Below, piece after piece: positions 20,984 through 30,066 of a stretch of DNA of 64,000 nucleotides; position 1 is the stretch's first letter; each line of letters opens with the position of its first letter. The stretch covers positions 1 to 64,000 of the forward strand of contig JALSII010000008.1 of NCBI GenBank assembly GCA_026981645.1, read 5' to 3'. The notes beneath the pieces were generated by a model that worked only from the letters and a program-made list of their open reading frames with translations, searched no databases and was not told where the DNA came from. This DNA is from Hyphomicrobiales bacterium (GTDB taxonomy: Bacteria > Pseudomonadota > Alphaproteobacteria > Rhizobiales > Devosiaceae). The position numbers were made by a program, and so were the translations under genes.

Positions 20984-21595
20984 ATGTCGCCGGAGTTTTT
21001 AGTTACGGCACTGATTGTGGTGCTCATTCCGGGCACCGGGGTGGTTTATACCATTGCCACCGGTCTGGCGCGGGGACGGGGGGCCAGCGTTTTTGCCGCT
21101 TTTGGCTGCACGCTTGGCATCGTGCCCCATATTCTTGCTTCGGTTCTGGGCCTGGCCGCAATTTTACATACCAGCGCGCTGTTGTTTCAGGGCCTCAAAT
21201 ATGCGGGGGCTGCCTATCTGATATTTCTGGCATGGCAGACCCTGCAGGAAAAAGGCCCCATCAGCTTCAAAAGCGATGATGTGCGCCGCTCGATGGCGGG
21301 GGTGGTGCGCACCGGCTTTCTCATCAATATCCTCAATCCCAAGCTCTCGATATTTTTTCTGGCTTTTCTGCCCCAGTTTGTACCCACCGGGGCAAATGGC
21401 GCGATCACACAGATGCTGGGGCTCGGAGGCATGTTCATGGCCATGACATTTGGCGTTTTTGTCGTCTATGGAGCATTTGCCGCCTGGGCGGGCCAAAAGG
21501 TGCTGGGCAGCGCTTCGATTATGGGCTGGATGCGCCGCACGACAGCGGCGGTATTTGCCGGGCTTGGTCTGCGCCTGGCGCTGAGCGAACGCTGA
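20984..21595 (+). CDS. LysE/RhtB-family exporter (first of a pair)
   Basis: The 203-residue protein has about six membrane segments. The LysE pattern is clear: an N-terminal PGTGVVYTIATGLARGRGAS, then KYAGAAYLIFLAWQTL, then GFLINILNPKLSIFFLAFLPQFV. Family members export amino acids or related metabolites; the substrate here is unknown. It starts 12 bp after sucB and is followed after four bases by a second LysE-type gene, so it is in the suc transcript. Confidence 0.9.
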   Translation: MSPEFLVTALIVVLIPGTGVVYTIATGLARGRGASVFAAFGCTLGIVPHILASVLGLAAILHTSALLFQGLKYAGAAYLIFLAWQTLQEKGPISFKSDDVRRSMAGVVRTGFLINILNPKLSIFFLAFLPQFVPTGANGAITQMLGLGGMFMAMTFGVFVVYGAFAAWAGQKVLGSASIMGWMRRTTAAVFAGLGLRLALSER

Positions 21596-21599
21596 ATCC

Positions 21600-22232
21600 G
21601 TGGCGTTCCCTGTTGTCGAATTCATCACAATTTTGGGTGCGTTCGGTCTTGGCGCCATCTCGCCGGGCCCGGACTTTGCCATGGTGTTGCGCCAGTCTGT
21701 CGTACATGGCCGGGCGGCGGCAATTTTTACCAGTGCGGGAATAGCAACAGCAATTCTGGTACATGGAACCTATACACTGCTCGGACTGGGGCTGATTATC
21801 TCGCAATCGCTGCTTTTGTTCTCAGTGCTTAAATATGCAGGGGCGGCTTATCTCATCTGGCTGGGGGTCGGGGCGCTCAGGGCACCGCCGCCCAAACTTC
21901 CCGCAGACATTGCGCAATCTTCCAGTGAACAACCCCATCGGAGCGGGGCATTTGCGGTTGGTTTTTTCACCAATCTGCTCAATCCAAAAGTGGCGTTGTT
22001 TTTTCTGGCCCTGTTCACCACTCTGGTCAGTGCGGACACGCTTCTGGTGTTCAAAACCATCTATATCGGGGCGATGGCGGGATTGCTTTTTATCTGGTTC
22101 TCAATCGTTTCGTTTGTGTTTACTACCAGAAAAATCAGGGAAGGCTTTTATCGTACCGGGGTGTGGTTTAACCGGGTAACCGGCGTGGCGCTGATTTTGC
22201 TGGCATTAAGGCTGGCGGTGACGCAGAAGTAA
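21600..22232 (+). CDS. LysE/RhtB-family exporter (second of a pair)
   Basis: The 210-residue protein starts at GTG 21600, four bases after the previous stop. It has the LysE signatures SPGPDFAMVLRQSVVHGRAA, KYAGAAYLIWLGVGAL and GFFTNLLNPKVALFFLALF. It is clearly diverged from its neighbour, so this is not a fresh duplication. The pair sits between sucB and lpdA. Export of an amino acid derived from 2-oxoglutarate or succinyl-CoA is possible but unproven. Confidence 0.9.
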   Translation: MAFPVVEFITILGAFGLGAISPGPDFAMVLRQSVVHGRAAAIFTSAGIATAILVHGTYTLLGLGLIISQSLLLFSVLKYAGAAYLIWLGVGALRAPPPKLPADIAQSSSEQPHRSGAFAVGFFTNLLNPKVALFFLALFTTLVSADTLLVFKTIYIGAMAGLLFIWFSIVSFVFTTRKIREGFYRTGVWFNRVTGVALILLALRLAVTQK

Positions 22233-22281
22233 CAAAAGGCCAGAGGGCTGGCCATTGAAGCAAAAACAAGGGGCAGAATAA

Positions 22282-23688
22282 ATGGCGGACAAGTTTGACC
22301 TGACTATAATCGGCACCGGCCCGGGGGGCTATGTATGTGCCATAAGGGCGGCGCAGCTCGGCCTCAAGGTTGCGGTGGTGGAAAAATGGGCAACTCACGG
22401 GGGCACCTGTCTCAATATCGGGTGCATTCCTTCCAAGGCGCTGCTGCACGCTACAGAAATGTTCGAGGAAGCGGGGCACAATTTCAAGGCGCTGGGCATT
22501 GATATTGATGGCCCCCGCCTCAACCTTTCCCAGATGATGGCTCACAAGGACAAGACCGTTGAAGCCAATACGAGTGGCATCAAGTATCTGTTCAAGAAAA
22601 ACAAAATTTCCGTTTTTTCCGGTATCGGCTCCATTGGAAGTGCCAATCAGGTGATTGTAACCCCTGAAACAGGGGAGGCACAAACCATAGCCACGACCAA
22701 TATCGTCATTGCCTCGGGGTCTGTCAGCGCCAATCTGCCAGGGATTGAAATTGACGAAAAACAGGTTGTGACCTCGACCGGAGCGTTGGCGCTTGAAAAA
22801 GTGCCCGGGCACCTCTTGGTGGTCGGTGCCGGGGTCATCGGGCTTGAGTTGGGCTCTGTCTGGGGGCGGCTTGGGGCAAAAGTCACGGTGGTCGAGTTTC
22901 TTGACCGTATCCTGCCGGGCATGGATACGGAGGTGGCCAGGCAGTTCCAGCGCATGCTGAAAAAGCAGGGGGTTGATTTCAAACTGGCAACCAAAGTCAC
23001 CGGAATTGAAAAAACCGGCAAGGGGCTGAAAGTGAAGGTCGAGCCGGCGGCGGGGGGAACAGGGGAAACCATTGAATGCGATGTGACGCTGGTGGCCATC
23101 GGGCGGGTGCCGTTTACACAAGGGCTGGGGCTTGAAGTTGTTGGGGTCGAGACCGATGAGCGCGGACGGATAAAAACCGATGGGACCTACCAGAGCAATG
23201 TACCGGGCATTTATGCCATTGGTGATGTCATCAAGGGGCCAATGCTGGCGCACAAGGCAGAGGATGAAGGGGTGGCGGTGGCCGAAATTCTTGCCGGCCA
23301 GGCAGGCCATGTGAATTACGGGGTCATTCCCGGAGTGGTTTATACCAGCCCTGAAATCGCTTCGGTCGGCAAGACCGAAGAAGAGCTCAAGGAGGAGGGT
23401 ATCAGCTACAAGGTCGGTAAATTCCCGTTCTCGGCCAACGGACGGGCCAAGGCGATGCTGGCATCCGCCGGATTTGTAAAGATTCTGGCCGATGTGCAGA
23501 CCGACCGGGTTCTGGGTGCGCATATTGTGGGCAAGGGCGCCGGGGAAATGATCCACGAAATTGCTGTGCTGATGGAGTTCAGCGGCTCGGCCGAGGATCT
23601 GGCCCGCACCTGCCATGCCCATCCCACCATGTCAGAAGCTGTGCGCGAAGCGGCGATGGCGTGCGGGGACGGGGCCATCCATATGTAG
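22282..23688 (+). CDS. lpdA: Dihydrolipoyl dehydrogenase (E3)
   Basis: The 468-residue protein has FAD-binding [17 protein letters not shown] (11-27), redox cysteines C43 and C48 in [17 protein letters not shown], a second Rossmann motif [18 protein letters not shown] and the active-site histidine in [13 protein letters not shown]. It reoxidises the lipoyl group of SucB with NAD. It is the last gene of the mdh-suc-lpd cluster and is followed by a strong terminator. Confidence 0.97.
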   Translation: MADKFDLTIIGTGPGGYVCAIRAAQLGLKVAVVEKWATHGGTCLNIGCIPSKALLHATEMFEEAGHNFKALGIDIDGPRLNLSQMMAHKDKTVEANTSGIKYLFKKNKISVFSGIGSIGSANQVIVTPETGEAQTIATTNIVIASGSVSANLPGIEIDEKQVVTSTGALALEKVPGHLLVVGAGVIGLELGSVWGRLGAKVTVVEFLDRILPGMDTEVARQFQRMLKKQGVDFKLATKVTGIEKTGKGLKVKVEPAAGGTGETIECDVTLVAIGRVPFTQGLGLEVVGVETDERGRIKTDGTYQSNVPGIYAIGDVIKGPMLAHKAEDEGVAVAEILAGQAGHVNYGVIPGVVYTSPEIASVGKTEEELKEEGISYKVGKFPFSANGRAKAMLASAGFVKILADVQTDRVLGAHIVGKGAGEMIHEIAVLMEFSGSAEDLARTCHAHPTMSEAVREAAMACGDGAIHM

Positions 23689-23706
23689 TAGTGCACACCG
23701 CATGAA

Positions 23707-23750
23707 GAACAACAAAGGCCGGTACAGAAAAGTACCGGCCTTTGTTGTTC
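23707..23750. terminator. Strong bidirectional intrinsic terminator after lpdA
   Basis: A perfect 19-bp inverted repeat (arms 23707-23725 and 23732-23750) closes the six-base loop AGAAAA. The outer arms are A-rich on one side and T-rich on the other, so it reads as a terminator from both directions, as needed between converging lpdA and the repeat-protein gene (stop codons about 90 bp apart). Confidence 0.85.
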
Positions 23751-23776
23751 GTGAGTCGGCGCTCCGGGAGTCAGGA

Positions 23777-25822
23777 CTATTTCAGGTATATCTGGGAGGT
23801 TCGGTAAAGGGTGCGGCAATCATTGGCATCGCGGCCAATATTTTCCTCAAGAGGTGAGCCGGATGAGCCGGGACCGGCGAAGCGGGGGTCGTCGCACTCA
23901 TTGTCATCGGCCCATTCGCTGGAATTGTCGCCAAAGTCGATGGGGCCATCGGCAATGAGGTAGATTTTGCCCGACTCAAAGGCGGCGCGGCAATCGGTAG
24001 CGTCCCGCTCGATATTGTTATCAGATAATTCAGCGGCCATGGCCTTGCCGGCGAAGCGGGGGTCGTCGCATTCCTCATCGTTGGCCCATTCACCTGAATC
24101 ATCGCCAAAACTGATGAAAAAATCCGCCAGCAGCCCGATCTGACCGGCATTATAGAGCGTCCGGCAATCATCTGCATCCCGGCCCATATCCTCGTCAAGC
24201 AGGATACCGGCAACACCGGGCCCGGCAAAACGGGGGTCGTCGCATTCGTTATTGTTGGCGTACTCAGAGCTGTTGTTGCCAAAGTCGATGCCGGAGGCCG
24301 CATCAATTCCACCATCGGTTGAAGTGTCGTCGTTAAGGGCCATGGTCAGAAAACCGCCCACATACTCAACCGTTCCGGCTTCGAAGGCAGCCTGACAATC
24401 ACTTGCATCGCGCCCGAAGTCTTGGGGGTCAAGTTTGACGGCCATGCCCCCGCCAATAAAGCGGGGGTCGTCGCATTCCCCGTCATTGGCCCAGCGGCTA
24501 TCGTCGGTGCCAAAATCAAAGTTGGCACCGTCGGTCATAAATATCTGGTTGGCGTCGAACAATGTCTGGCAGTCTGTGGCGTCGCGGCCCAGATCTTCAA
24601 GGATGAGCTTTGCGGCCATACCTTCGCCGAAGAAGCGGGGATCGTCGCACTCGCCGTCATTGTTCCAGCGACTTTCATCGGTGCCAAAGTCAATCATGAC
24701 CGGGCTCATACTATCGCCACCTCCAATTATGGTGATATCGCCTGAAGCGAACAGGGTACGGCAATCCGTGGCATCGCGACCCAAATCCTCATCAAGCAGG
24801 ATTTCTGCCGTTCCGGGACCGGTGAAGCGAGGGTCGTCGCATTCCCCGTCATTGGCCCAGGAACTGGTGTCGTCGCCAAAATCGAATCCGTCAATGATTT
24901 GCAAACTGGCGCCGCCTTCATCGATCAGGGTGATTTCACCGGCGGCATACAGGGTGGAGCAATCCGTGGCATCCCGCCCCAGGTCTTCTTCAAGCAGCAG
25001 TTCAGCGGTGCCGGGACCGGTGAAGCGGGGATCGTCACACTCGCCATCATTGGCCCAAGAGCTGGTGTCGTCGCCAAAATCAACGGGAGCCGGACTAATG
25101 CCGCTGGAGGGCGTTGCAGCCTGAGCAAGTGTGATGTTTCCTGACTGATAGAGGGACAGACAGTCGGCGGCGTCACGGCCCTGATCTTCAGCAACCAGAA
25201 TATCAGCCATGCCTGTTCCTGCAAACCGGGGGTCATCACATTCTTCATCGTTGGCCCACTCGCTGGTATTGTCGCCAAAGTCGATGCCGTCAAAAGTGAC
25301 AGTATCCATGTTGGGATCATCGCCCAGATAGATGATGTCACCGGACAGAAACAGGGCCCGGCAGTCGTTGGCGTCGCGCGCCATGTCTTCATCAAGAAGA
25401 ATGTCGTCAGTTCCGGCACCGTCAAAACGGGGATCGTCACATTCCCCGTCATTGGCCCATTCGCTGGAATTGTCGCCAAAGTCGATGCCTGCAACAATTT
25501 CGTCCGGTGCGGGGATTAGTGAAATTTCACCGGCCTGATAAAGGGTGGAGCAATCCGTGGCATCGCGGGCCTTGTCTTCCTCGATCAGTTCCACAGCGGT
25601 GCCTGGTCCCTCAAAACGGGGGTCATCGCATTCGCCATCATTGGCCCAGGCGGATGAATCATCACCAAAATCGATACCATCGATAGCTACAGCCTGTGAT
25701 GTTGTTTCGTCGGTGTGCTTGGCGCCTTTTGTGTCCGTTGCGCTAGCTGGCATCGTACTAAAGGCGATGAGGGCTGCCAGAGCCATCCCCCCGCGCCAGA
25801 ATTTGTTGAGATGTGTTGTCAC
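23777..25822 (-). CDS. Exported protein made of ten Asp/Cys-rich WANDGECDDPRF repeats
   Basis: GTG start at 25822 follows a perfect AGGAGG Shine-Dalgarno. The 681-residue protein has a signal peptide (cleavage near ASA-TD, residue 28) and then ten tandem repeats of about 55-70 residues with no other domain. Each repeat follows the scheme: IDFGDxSSxWANDGEC, DDPRFxGxGxA, LLDEDxGRDATDC, RxLYxAGxIxL. Each has exactly two cysteines and a dozen or so acidic residues, which suggests one disulfide and bound calcium per repeat. I cannot name the family. The product should be periplasmic or secreted. A smaller relative lies just upstream on the same strand. Function unknown. Confidence 0.85.
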   Translation of the reverse strand: MTTHLNKFWRGGMALAALIAFSTMPASATDTKGAKHTDETTSQAVAIDGIDFGDDSSAWANDGECDDPRFEGPGTAVELIEEDKARDATDCSTLYQAGEISLIPAPDEIVAGIDFGDNSSEWANDGECDDPRFDGAGTDDILLDEDMARDANDCRALFLSGDIIYLGDDPNMDTVTFDGIDFGDNTSEWANDEECDDPRFAGTGMADILVAEDQGRDAADCLSLYQSGNITLAQAATPSSGISPAPVDFGDDTSSWANDGECDDPRFTGPGTAELLLEEDLGRDATDCSTLYAAGEITLIDEGGASLQIIDGFDFGDDTSSWANDGECDDPRFTGPGTAEILLDEDLGRDATDCRTLFASGDITIIGGGDSMSPVMIDFGTDESRWNNDGECDDPRFFGEGMAAKLILEDLGRDATDCQTLFDANQIFMTDGANFDFGTDDSRWANDGECDDPRFIGGGMAVKLDPQDFGRDASDCQAAFEAGTVEYVGGFLTMALNDDTSTDGGIDAASGIDFGNNSSEYANNNECDDPRFAGPGVAGILLDEDMGRDADDCRTLYNAGQIGLLADFFISFGDDSGEWANDEECDDPRFAGKAMAAELSDNNIERDATDCRAAFESGKIYLIADGPIDFGDNSSEWADDNECDDPRFAGPGSSGSPLEENIGRDANDCRTLYRTSQIYLK

Positions 25823-25909
25823 AGCTGGTTCCTCCTGAAACGAAACGATGAACCCAGTCTAGGGTTGATCCTGTTTTTGGTCACTATAATTGCCTGCAGG
25901 TCATATTTT

Positions 25910-25934
25910 CCACCTCTCCCGACCCCGAGAGTGG
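25910..25934 (-). terminator. Hairpin between the two repeat-protein genes
   Basis: CCACCTCTC (25910-25918) pairs with GAGAGTGG (25927-25934) with one bulge. It lies just past the stop of the three-repeat gene, read on the minus strand. No T-run follows, so termination would be partial. The promoter of the ten-repeat gene should also lie in this 122-bp gap. Confidence 0.3.
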
Positions 25935-25944
25935 TTGGTATATC

Positions 25945-26574
25945 CTAACGCCAATCAATAGAGCCGTTGTTGAAAAGCGCACGGCAGTCATCGGCATCGC
26001 GCCCTATATCCTCGTCAAGAAGGACACTTGCCATTCCGTTGCCAAAAAAACGGGGGTCGTCGCATTCCCCATCAAAGGCCCACTCGCTGGAATTGTTGCC
26101 AAACGGATTGTTTCCATCGGCGAGCAGGTAAATGCTGCCGGCATTGTACAGGTTGCGGCAATCGTTCGCATCGCGGCCAGTGTCCTCATCCAGAAGAATT
26201 GCCGCCATGCCCGACCCGCCAAATCGTGGGTCATCGCATTCCCCGTCATTGGCCCACTCGCTGGAATTGTTACCAAACAGGTCACCAGCATTTTTGCCAC
26301 CGCCCGACACTATGGGTGAGGCTTTGCCGCCGCCGGCGGATAGCAGGTAAATGTCGCCACGGTTGAACAGATAACGACAATCATTGGCGTCACGGCCAAT
26401 ATCTTCATCAAGCAAAACATTCGCCATGCCGGGCCCGCCGAAACGGGGGTCATCACATTCCCCATCATTGGCCCATTCGCTGGTATCATTACCAAATTCG
26501 ATGGCCAGTGCCGGTGAGAGCATCAGCGGAAAAAACAGCAAAGCTGCCAAAGAAAATTTCTTGAAAAATGTCAT
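25945..26574 (-). CDS. Exported protein made of three WANDGECDDPRF repeats
   Basis: The start is placed at ATG 26574, preceded by ACGGGGA, giving 209 residues with a textbook signal peptide (MTFFKKFSLAALLFFPLMLS, cleavage after ALA at 24); a longer in-frame extension upstream lacks any export signal. The mature protein is three repeats of the same type as the ten-repeat neighbour (FGNxSSEWANDGECDDPRF, LLDEDxGRDANDCRxLxNxGxI), joined by a glycine-rich linker between the first two. The two proteins are clearly paralogous and arose by repeat gain or loss. Function unknown. Confidence 0.82.
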   Translation of the reverse strand: MTFFKKFSLAALLFFPLMLSPALAIEFGNDTSEWANDGECDDPRFGGPGMANVLLDEDIGRDANDCRYLFNRGDIYLLSAGGGKASPIVSGGGKNAGDLFGNNSSEWANDGECDDPRFGGSGMAAILLDEDTGRDANDCRNLYNAGSIYLLADGNNPFGNNSSEWAFDGECDDPRFFGNGMASVLLDEDIGRDADDCRALFNNGSIDWR

Positions 26575-26692
26575 GAGAGTCCCCGTACAGATATTGAGCC
26601 CCGGTTGAAGCTGAATACAGCTTCCCCGCTTGGGGCAGGTTGAGCGCAAACTATGAATATTTGATGTCGCAGCAAGGTAAACAGAATTGTTT

Positions 26693-27622
26693 TCATGACC
26701 TGGGGTGGGCCTTTTGATAGGCATCAAGCAACTGTTCGGTATCAACCTTTGTGTAAATCTGGGTGCTGGACAGGGACGCGTGCCCGAGCAGTTCCTGGAT
26801 GGTGCGCAAATCGCCGCCCCGACCCAGCAAGTGGGTGGCAAAAGAATGGCGCAGGGCATGGGGAGAGGCGGAAGGGGGCAGTCCCAGGGCTGCGCGCAGC
26901 TGAACCATGCGTTTTTGTATCAGGCGGGGGGAAAGCGGTCCGCCACGCACACCGCGAAAAATGATGTCGCGCCCTGAAGGTTTGAACGGGCAAAGCTCAA
27001 GATAGGCATCAATAGTGATGCGCACCGGGGCAATCAGTGGCACGATACGGGTTTTGCCGCCTTTGCCGGTGACACGCAACGAGCCAGCATCCAGATCGCC
27101 AGCGCAGATGGCCAGCGCTTCAGCGATGCGCAGGCCCGCCCCGTAACAAAGGGAGAGAACTGCCATGTCGCGGGCAGCAACCCAGGGGCGTTCCTCGAGT
27201 TCGTTGGTCATGAGGATAGAGTTTTTGGCCTCAAGGGCGGTGAGGGCCTTGGGCAGGGGTTTGGCGATTTTGGGCGGGCGCACCAGAAACAGTACCTGAT
27301 TGGAGACAAGTCCGAGACGCTCCAGATGGTGGAAAAAACTTCTGAGGGCGGAGAGCTGGCGGCCAAGGGTGCGGGCGCCCACCCCTTTCTGACGTCGGCT
27401 GGCCAGAAAGGCCCTGATGTCGGGACTGGTGAGCGTTTGAAGGGCGTTCAGGGATAGAGGTTCGCCAAGATGGGTGGTCATAAATGAAGTGAACTGGCTC
27501 AGGTCGCGCTGATAGGCTTCAATGGTTTTATTGGACAGGCGGCGGATTGAGGCAAGGCTGCTCAGCCAGTCCAGCGCCTGGGTATGCAAGTCAGGGTCTG
27601 TGGTGAAAGCTAAATCTGCCAT
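26693..27622 (-). CDS. xerC: Site-specific tyrosine recombinase XerC
   Basis: The 309-residue protein has an N-terminal SAM-like core-binding domain (about 12-115) and a catalytic domain with the full set R165 (GAGLRIAEA), K187, H255 and R258 (HALRHSFATHLL), H281 and Y290 (IYTKVD). These spacings match XerC/XerD, which resolve chromosome dimers at dif with FtsK. It is adjacent to and divergent from priA, the usual housekeeping setting, so it is not a sign of a mobile element. Confidence 0.93.
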   Translation of the reverse strand: MADLAFTTDPDLHTQALDWLSSLASIRRLSNKTIEAYQRDLSQFTSFMTTHLGEPLSLNALQTLTSPDIRAFLASRRQKGVGARTLGRQLSALRSFFHHLERLGLVSNQVLFLVRPPKIAKPLPKALTALEAKNSILMTNELEERPWVAARDMAVLSLCYGAGLRIAEALAICAGDLDAGSLRVTGKGGKTRIVPLIAPVRITIDAYLELCPFKPSGRDIIFRGVRGGPLSPRLIQKRMVQLRAALGLPPSASPHALRHSFATHLLGRGGDLRTIQELLGHASLSSTQIYTKVDTEQLLDAYQKAHPRS

Positions 27623-27723
27623 GGAACAAACTTATCCCTGATGGGTTAGGGAATGGCAAACATTTCTGGCCAGCGCCGCGTTGGTTGGGCGAATCAGAGC
27701 GGACATGTTTATGCTCACCTTTG

Positions 27724-29910
27724 ATGGACAAGGACACGCAGATTTTCGGCCCCGGCGATGTTGTCGCCGTGATGGTTTCGGTGGCGGTGGAGGCGCCCTA
27801 TTCCTATCGAGTGCCCGAGGGCATGCAGGTGAGCCGCGGGTCAATCGTTGAGGTGCCGCTGGGGCCGCGTCAAACAATGGGGGTGGTCTGGGGACCGCCC
27901 AAAGACAAGTTTGCCCACAACCGGTTGCGCGATATCGGGCACAGGTTTGATGTGCCGGTTTTAAGCAACGAGCTATGCGCGCTGGTGGACTGGGTGGCCC
28001 GCTACACGCTGGCGCCACCGGGCATGGTGCTTCGGGCCGTGTTGCGCTCGCGCGAAGCGCTGGATCCGCCCAAACCCCTCACCGCCTTTCAATTCACTGG
28101 CATTGAACCCGAACGCATGACCAATGCGCGCACCCGGGTGCTTGATGTGGTGGCCGACGGCATGGCGTGGAGAAAATCGGCGCTGGTGGGGGAAAGCGGG
28201 GTTTCCCCTTCGGTGATTGAGGGGCTGGTCAAAACCGGCACTCTGGTACGGGTTGAACTTCCGGCACCAAGATTTATCGAAGCGCCAAACCCCGACTTTG
28301 CTCCCCCTCAACTCAATCCGCATCAGGTGCGGGCGCTCAAGGATATCCGGGCTGCCGGGGGGGAGGGGAAATCCGTGGCTCTGCTCGATGGGGTAACCGG
28401 GTCGGGCAAAACGGAAGTGTTTTTCGAAACTGTCGCGGATGTGCTCAGGGGTGGGCGGCAGGCGCTGATATTGTTGCCTGAAATCGCTTTGACTCACACG
28501 TTTCTTGACCGGTTCAGTGCCCGCTTCGGCACGCGACCTGCGGAATGGCATTCCGATATGACGCCGGTGCAGAGAGCGCGGACCTGGAGGGCGGTATTGT
28601 TCGGGGAGGCGCGGGTGGTGGTGGGGGCGCGCTCGGCGCTGTTTCTGCCCTTTGATGAGTTGGGTCTTGTTGTGCTCGATGAGGAACATGACGGGGCCTT
28701 CAAACAATCGGACGGGGTGAATTACCATGCCCGCGACATGGCGGTGGTCAGGGCCAAACTGGCGGATGCGCGGGTTATTCTTTCTTCGGCAACGCCTTCG
28801 GTTGAAAGCCGCAATAATGCCAACCAGGGGCGTTATGCCCATGTCAGAATTGATGTGCGTCACGACGATGCGCGCCTGCCCGATATTGCAGCCATCGACA
28901 TGCGCGAAGAGGGCCCGGAAAAGGGAAGCTGGATTGCACCCCGGCTGGCGCGCGAGATTTTTGCCACGCTGGACCGGGGGGAGCAAGTTTTGCTGTTTCT
29001 CAACCGGCGCGGTTATGCGCCGCTGACGCTTTGCCGCGCCTGCGGGTATCAATATCAATGCCCGGACTGTTCGGCATGGATGGTGGAGCATCGGTTTCGC
29101 GGCGTGCTGGCGTGCCATTATTGCGGCTTTGAAATCCGGCGGCCCGACACTTGCGGGAAATGCGGGGAGGAGGACAGCCTTGTGCCCATCGGACCGGGCA
29201 TTGAACGGGTGGCCGAAGAAGTGGCAAACCGTTTCCCCGAGGCGCGCAGGGTTATCCTTTCTTCGGACATGGGTTCCAACGCGCAAATCCGCGAACGGTT
29301 CGGGGAAATAGCGGCCGGGGATTATGACCTCATCATCGGCACCCAGCTTGTGGCCAAGGGTCACCATTTTGAAAAACTTACCCTTGTGGGGGTGCTTGAT
29401 GCTGACCTGGGGCTGGCCCACGGGGATCCGCGGGCGGCAGAAAAAACCTTTCAGATTTTAACCCAGGTCACAGGTCGGGCCGGGCGGGCTGCCAAGTCGG
29501 GCCGGGCGATGTTGCAGACCTATCATCCCGAACACTCGGTCATCAAAGCCATGATCAGTGGGGACCGGGAGGGATTTTATGCTCACGAGCTCAAGGTGCG
29601 TGAAGAAGGGGGGCTGCCTCCGTTCGGGCGGCTGGCAGCGCTTATTGTCTCGGCCAGTGAGCATGAAAACGCCATGGCTTACGCAAGGCATCTGCTGGCC
29701 AAAGCCCCAAAGAGCGACAACCTGCGCCTGTTCGGGCCGGCGGACGCGCCGGTGGCCATGGTGCGCGGACGGCATCGGGTGCGTCTCCTGGTGCAAAGTG
29801 AACGCGCTTTTGATCTTTCGGGCTATGTCCGGTTCTGGCTTGCGGGGGCCGACAAGGTGCGGGGAAACCTTCAGGTGCGGGTGGATATTGACCCGGTGAG
29901 TTTTTATTAG
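27724..29910 (+). CDS. priA: Primosomal protein N' (replication restart helicase)
   Basis: I choose the ATG at 27724 (728 residues); a TTG 39 bp upstream is possible and neither has a strong Shine-Dalgarno. The protein has an N-terminal DNA-binding part, Walker A in GVTGSGKTEVFFE, a DEEH box (VVLDEEHDGAFKQ), and eight zinc-binding cysteines beginning with CRACGYQYQCPDC. PriA restarts stalled replication forks. It precedes the atp genes, as commonly seen in Rhizobiales. Confidence 0.94.
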   Translation: MDKDTQIFGPGDVVAVMVSVAVEAPYSYRVPEGMQVSRGSIVEVPLGPRQTMGVVWGPPKDKFAHNRLRDIGHRFDVPVLSNELCALVDWVARYTLAPPGMVLRAVLRSREALDPPKPLTAFQFTGIEPERMTNARTRVLDVVADGMAWRKSALVGESGVSPSVIEGLVKTGTLVRVELPAPRFIEAPNPDFAPPQLNPHQVRALKDIRAAGGEGKSVALLDGVTGSGKTEVFFETVADVLRGGRQALILLPEIALTHTFLDRFSARFGTRPAEWHSDMTPVQRARTWRAVLFGEARVVVGARSALFLPFDELGLVVLDEEHDGAFKQSDGVNYHARDMAVVRAKLADARVILSSATPSVESRNNANQGRYAHVRIDVRHDDARLPDIAAIDMREEGPEKGSWIAPRLAREIFATLDRGEQVLLFLNRRGYAPLTLCRACGYQYQCPDCSAWMVEHRFRGVLACHYCGFEIRRPDTCGKCGEEDSLVPIGPGIERVAEEVANRFPEARRVILSSDMGSNAQIRERFGEIAAGDYDLIIGTQLVAKGHHFEKLTLVGVLDADLGLAHGDPRAAEKTFQILTQVTGRAGRAAKSGRAMLQTYHPEHSVIKAMISGDREGFYAHELKVREEGGLPPFGRLAALIVSASEHENAMAYARHLLAKAPKSDNLRLFGPADAPVAMVRGRHRVRLLVQSERAFDLSGYVRFWLAGADKVRGNLQVRVDIDPVSFY

Positions 29911-29956
29911 GGCTCTGAGCTTAGAGGGGCATTGTCGTTGTTTTCCCAGACAGGAT

Positions 29957-29981
29957 GAACGAAACCCTTAAGGTTTTGTTC
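29957..29981 (+). terminator. Hairpin after priA
   Basis: GAACGAAACC pairs with GGTTTTGTTC (10 bp with one G-T pair) around a five-base loop, 47 bp after the priA stop. No T-run follows, so termination strength is uncertain. Confidence 0.35.
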
Positions 29982-30066
29982 AGGGTCAATTCAGGCACTC
30001 TCCACTAGTTTTTTCCTATCGAAAATCCGGGCTTCTTTTGTGCCCGCAACCTTCAAAGGAAAAAAC

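Noticed and set aside
22168-23622. A 484-codon minus-strand open frame opposite lpdA
   Set aside because: It lies antisense to lpdA and has no domain or start signals.
23777-26574. Regularly spaced near-identical DNA (GGGGGTCGTCGCATTC-type) resembling a CRISPR array
   Set aside because: The spacing is about 165-210 bp, far too long for CRISPR, and the repeats are in frame and encode protein repeats; no cas genes are present.
26693-27622. A tyrosine recombinase as a sign of a phage or genomic island
   Set aside because: It has all XerC features and lies next to priA in the usual housekeeping order; no att-like repeats or phage genes are near.
27973-29421. A 482-codon minus-strand open frame opposite priA
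   Set aside because: It is antisense to a clear priA gene and has low-complexity, His/Pro/Arg-rich composition without motifs.
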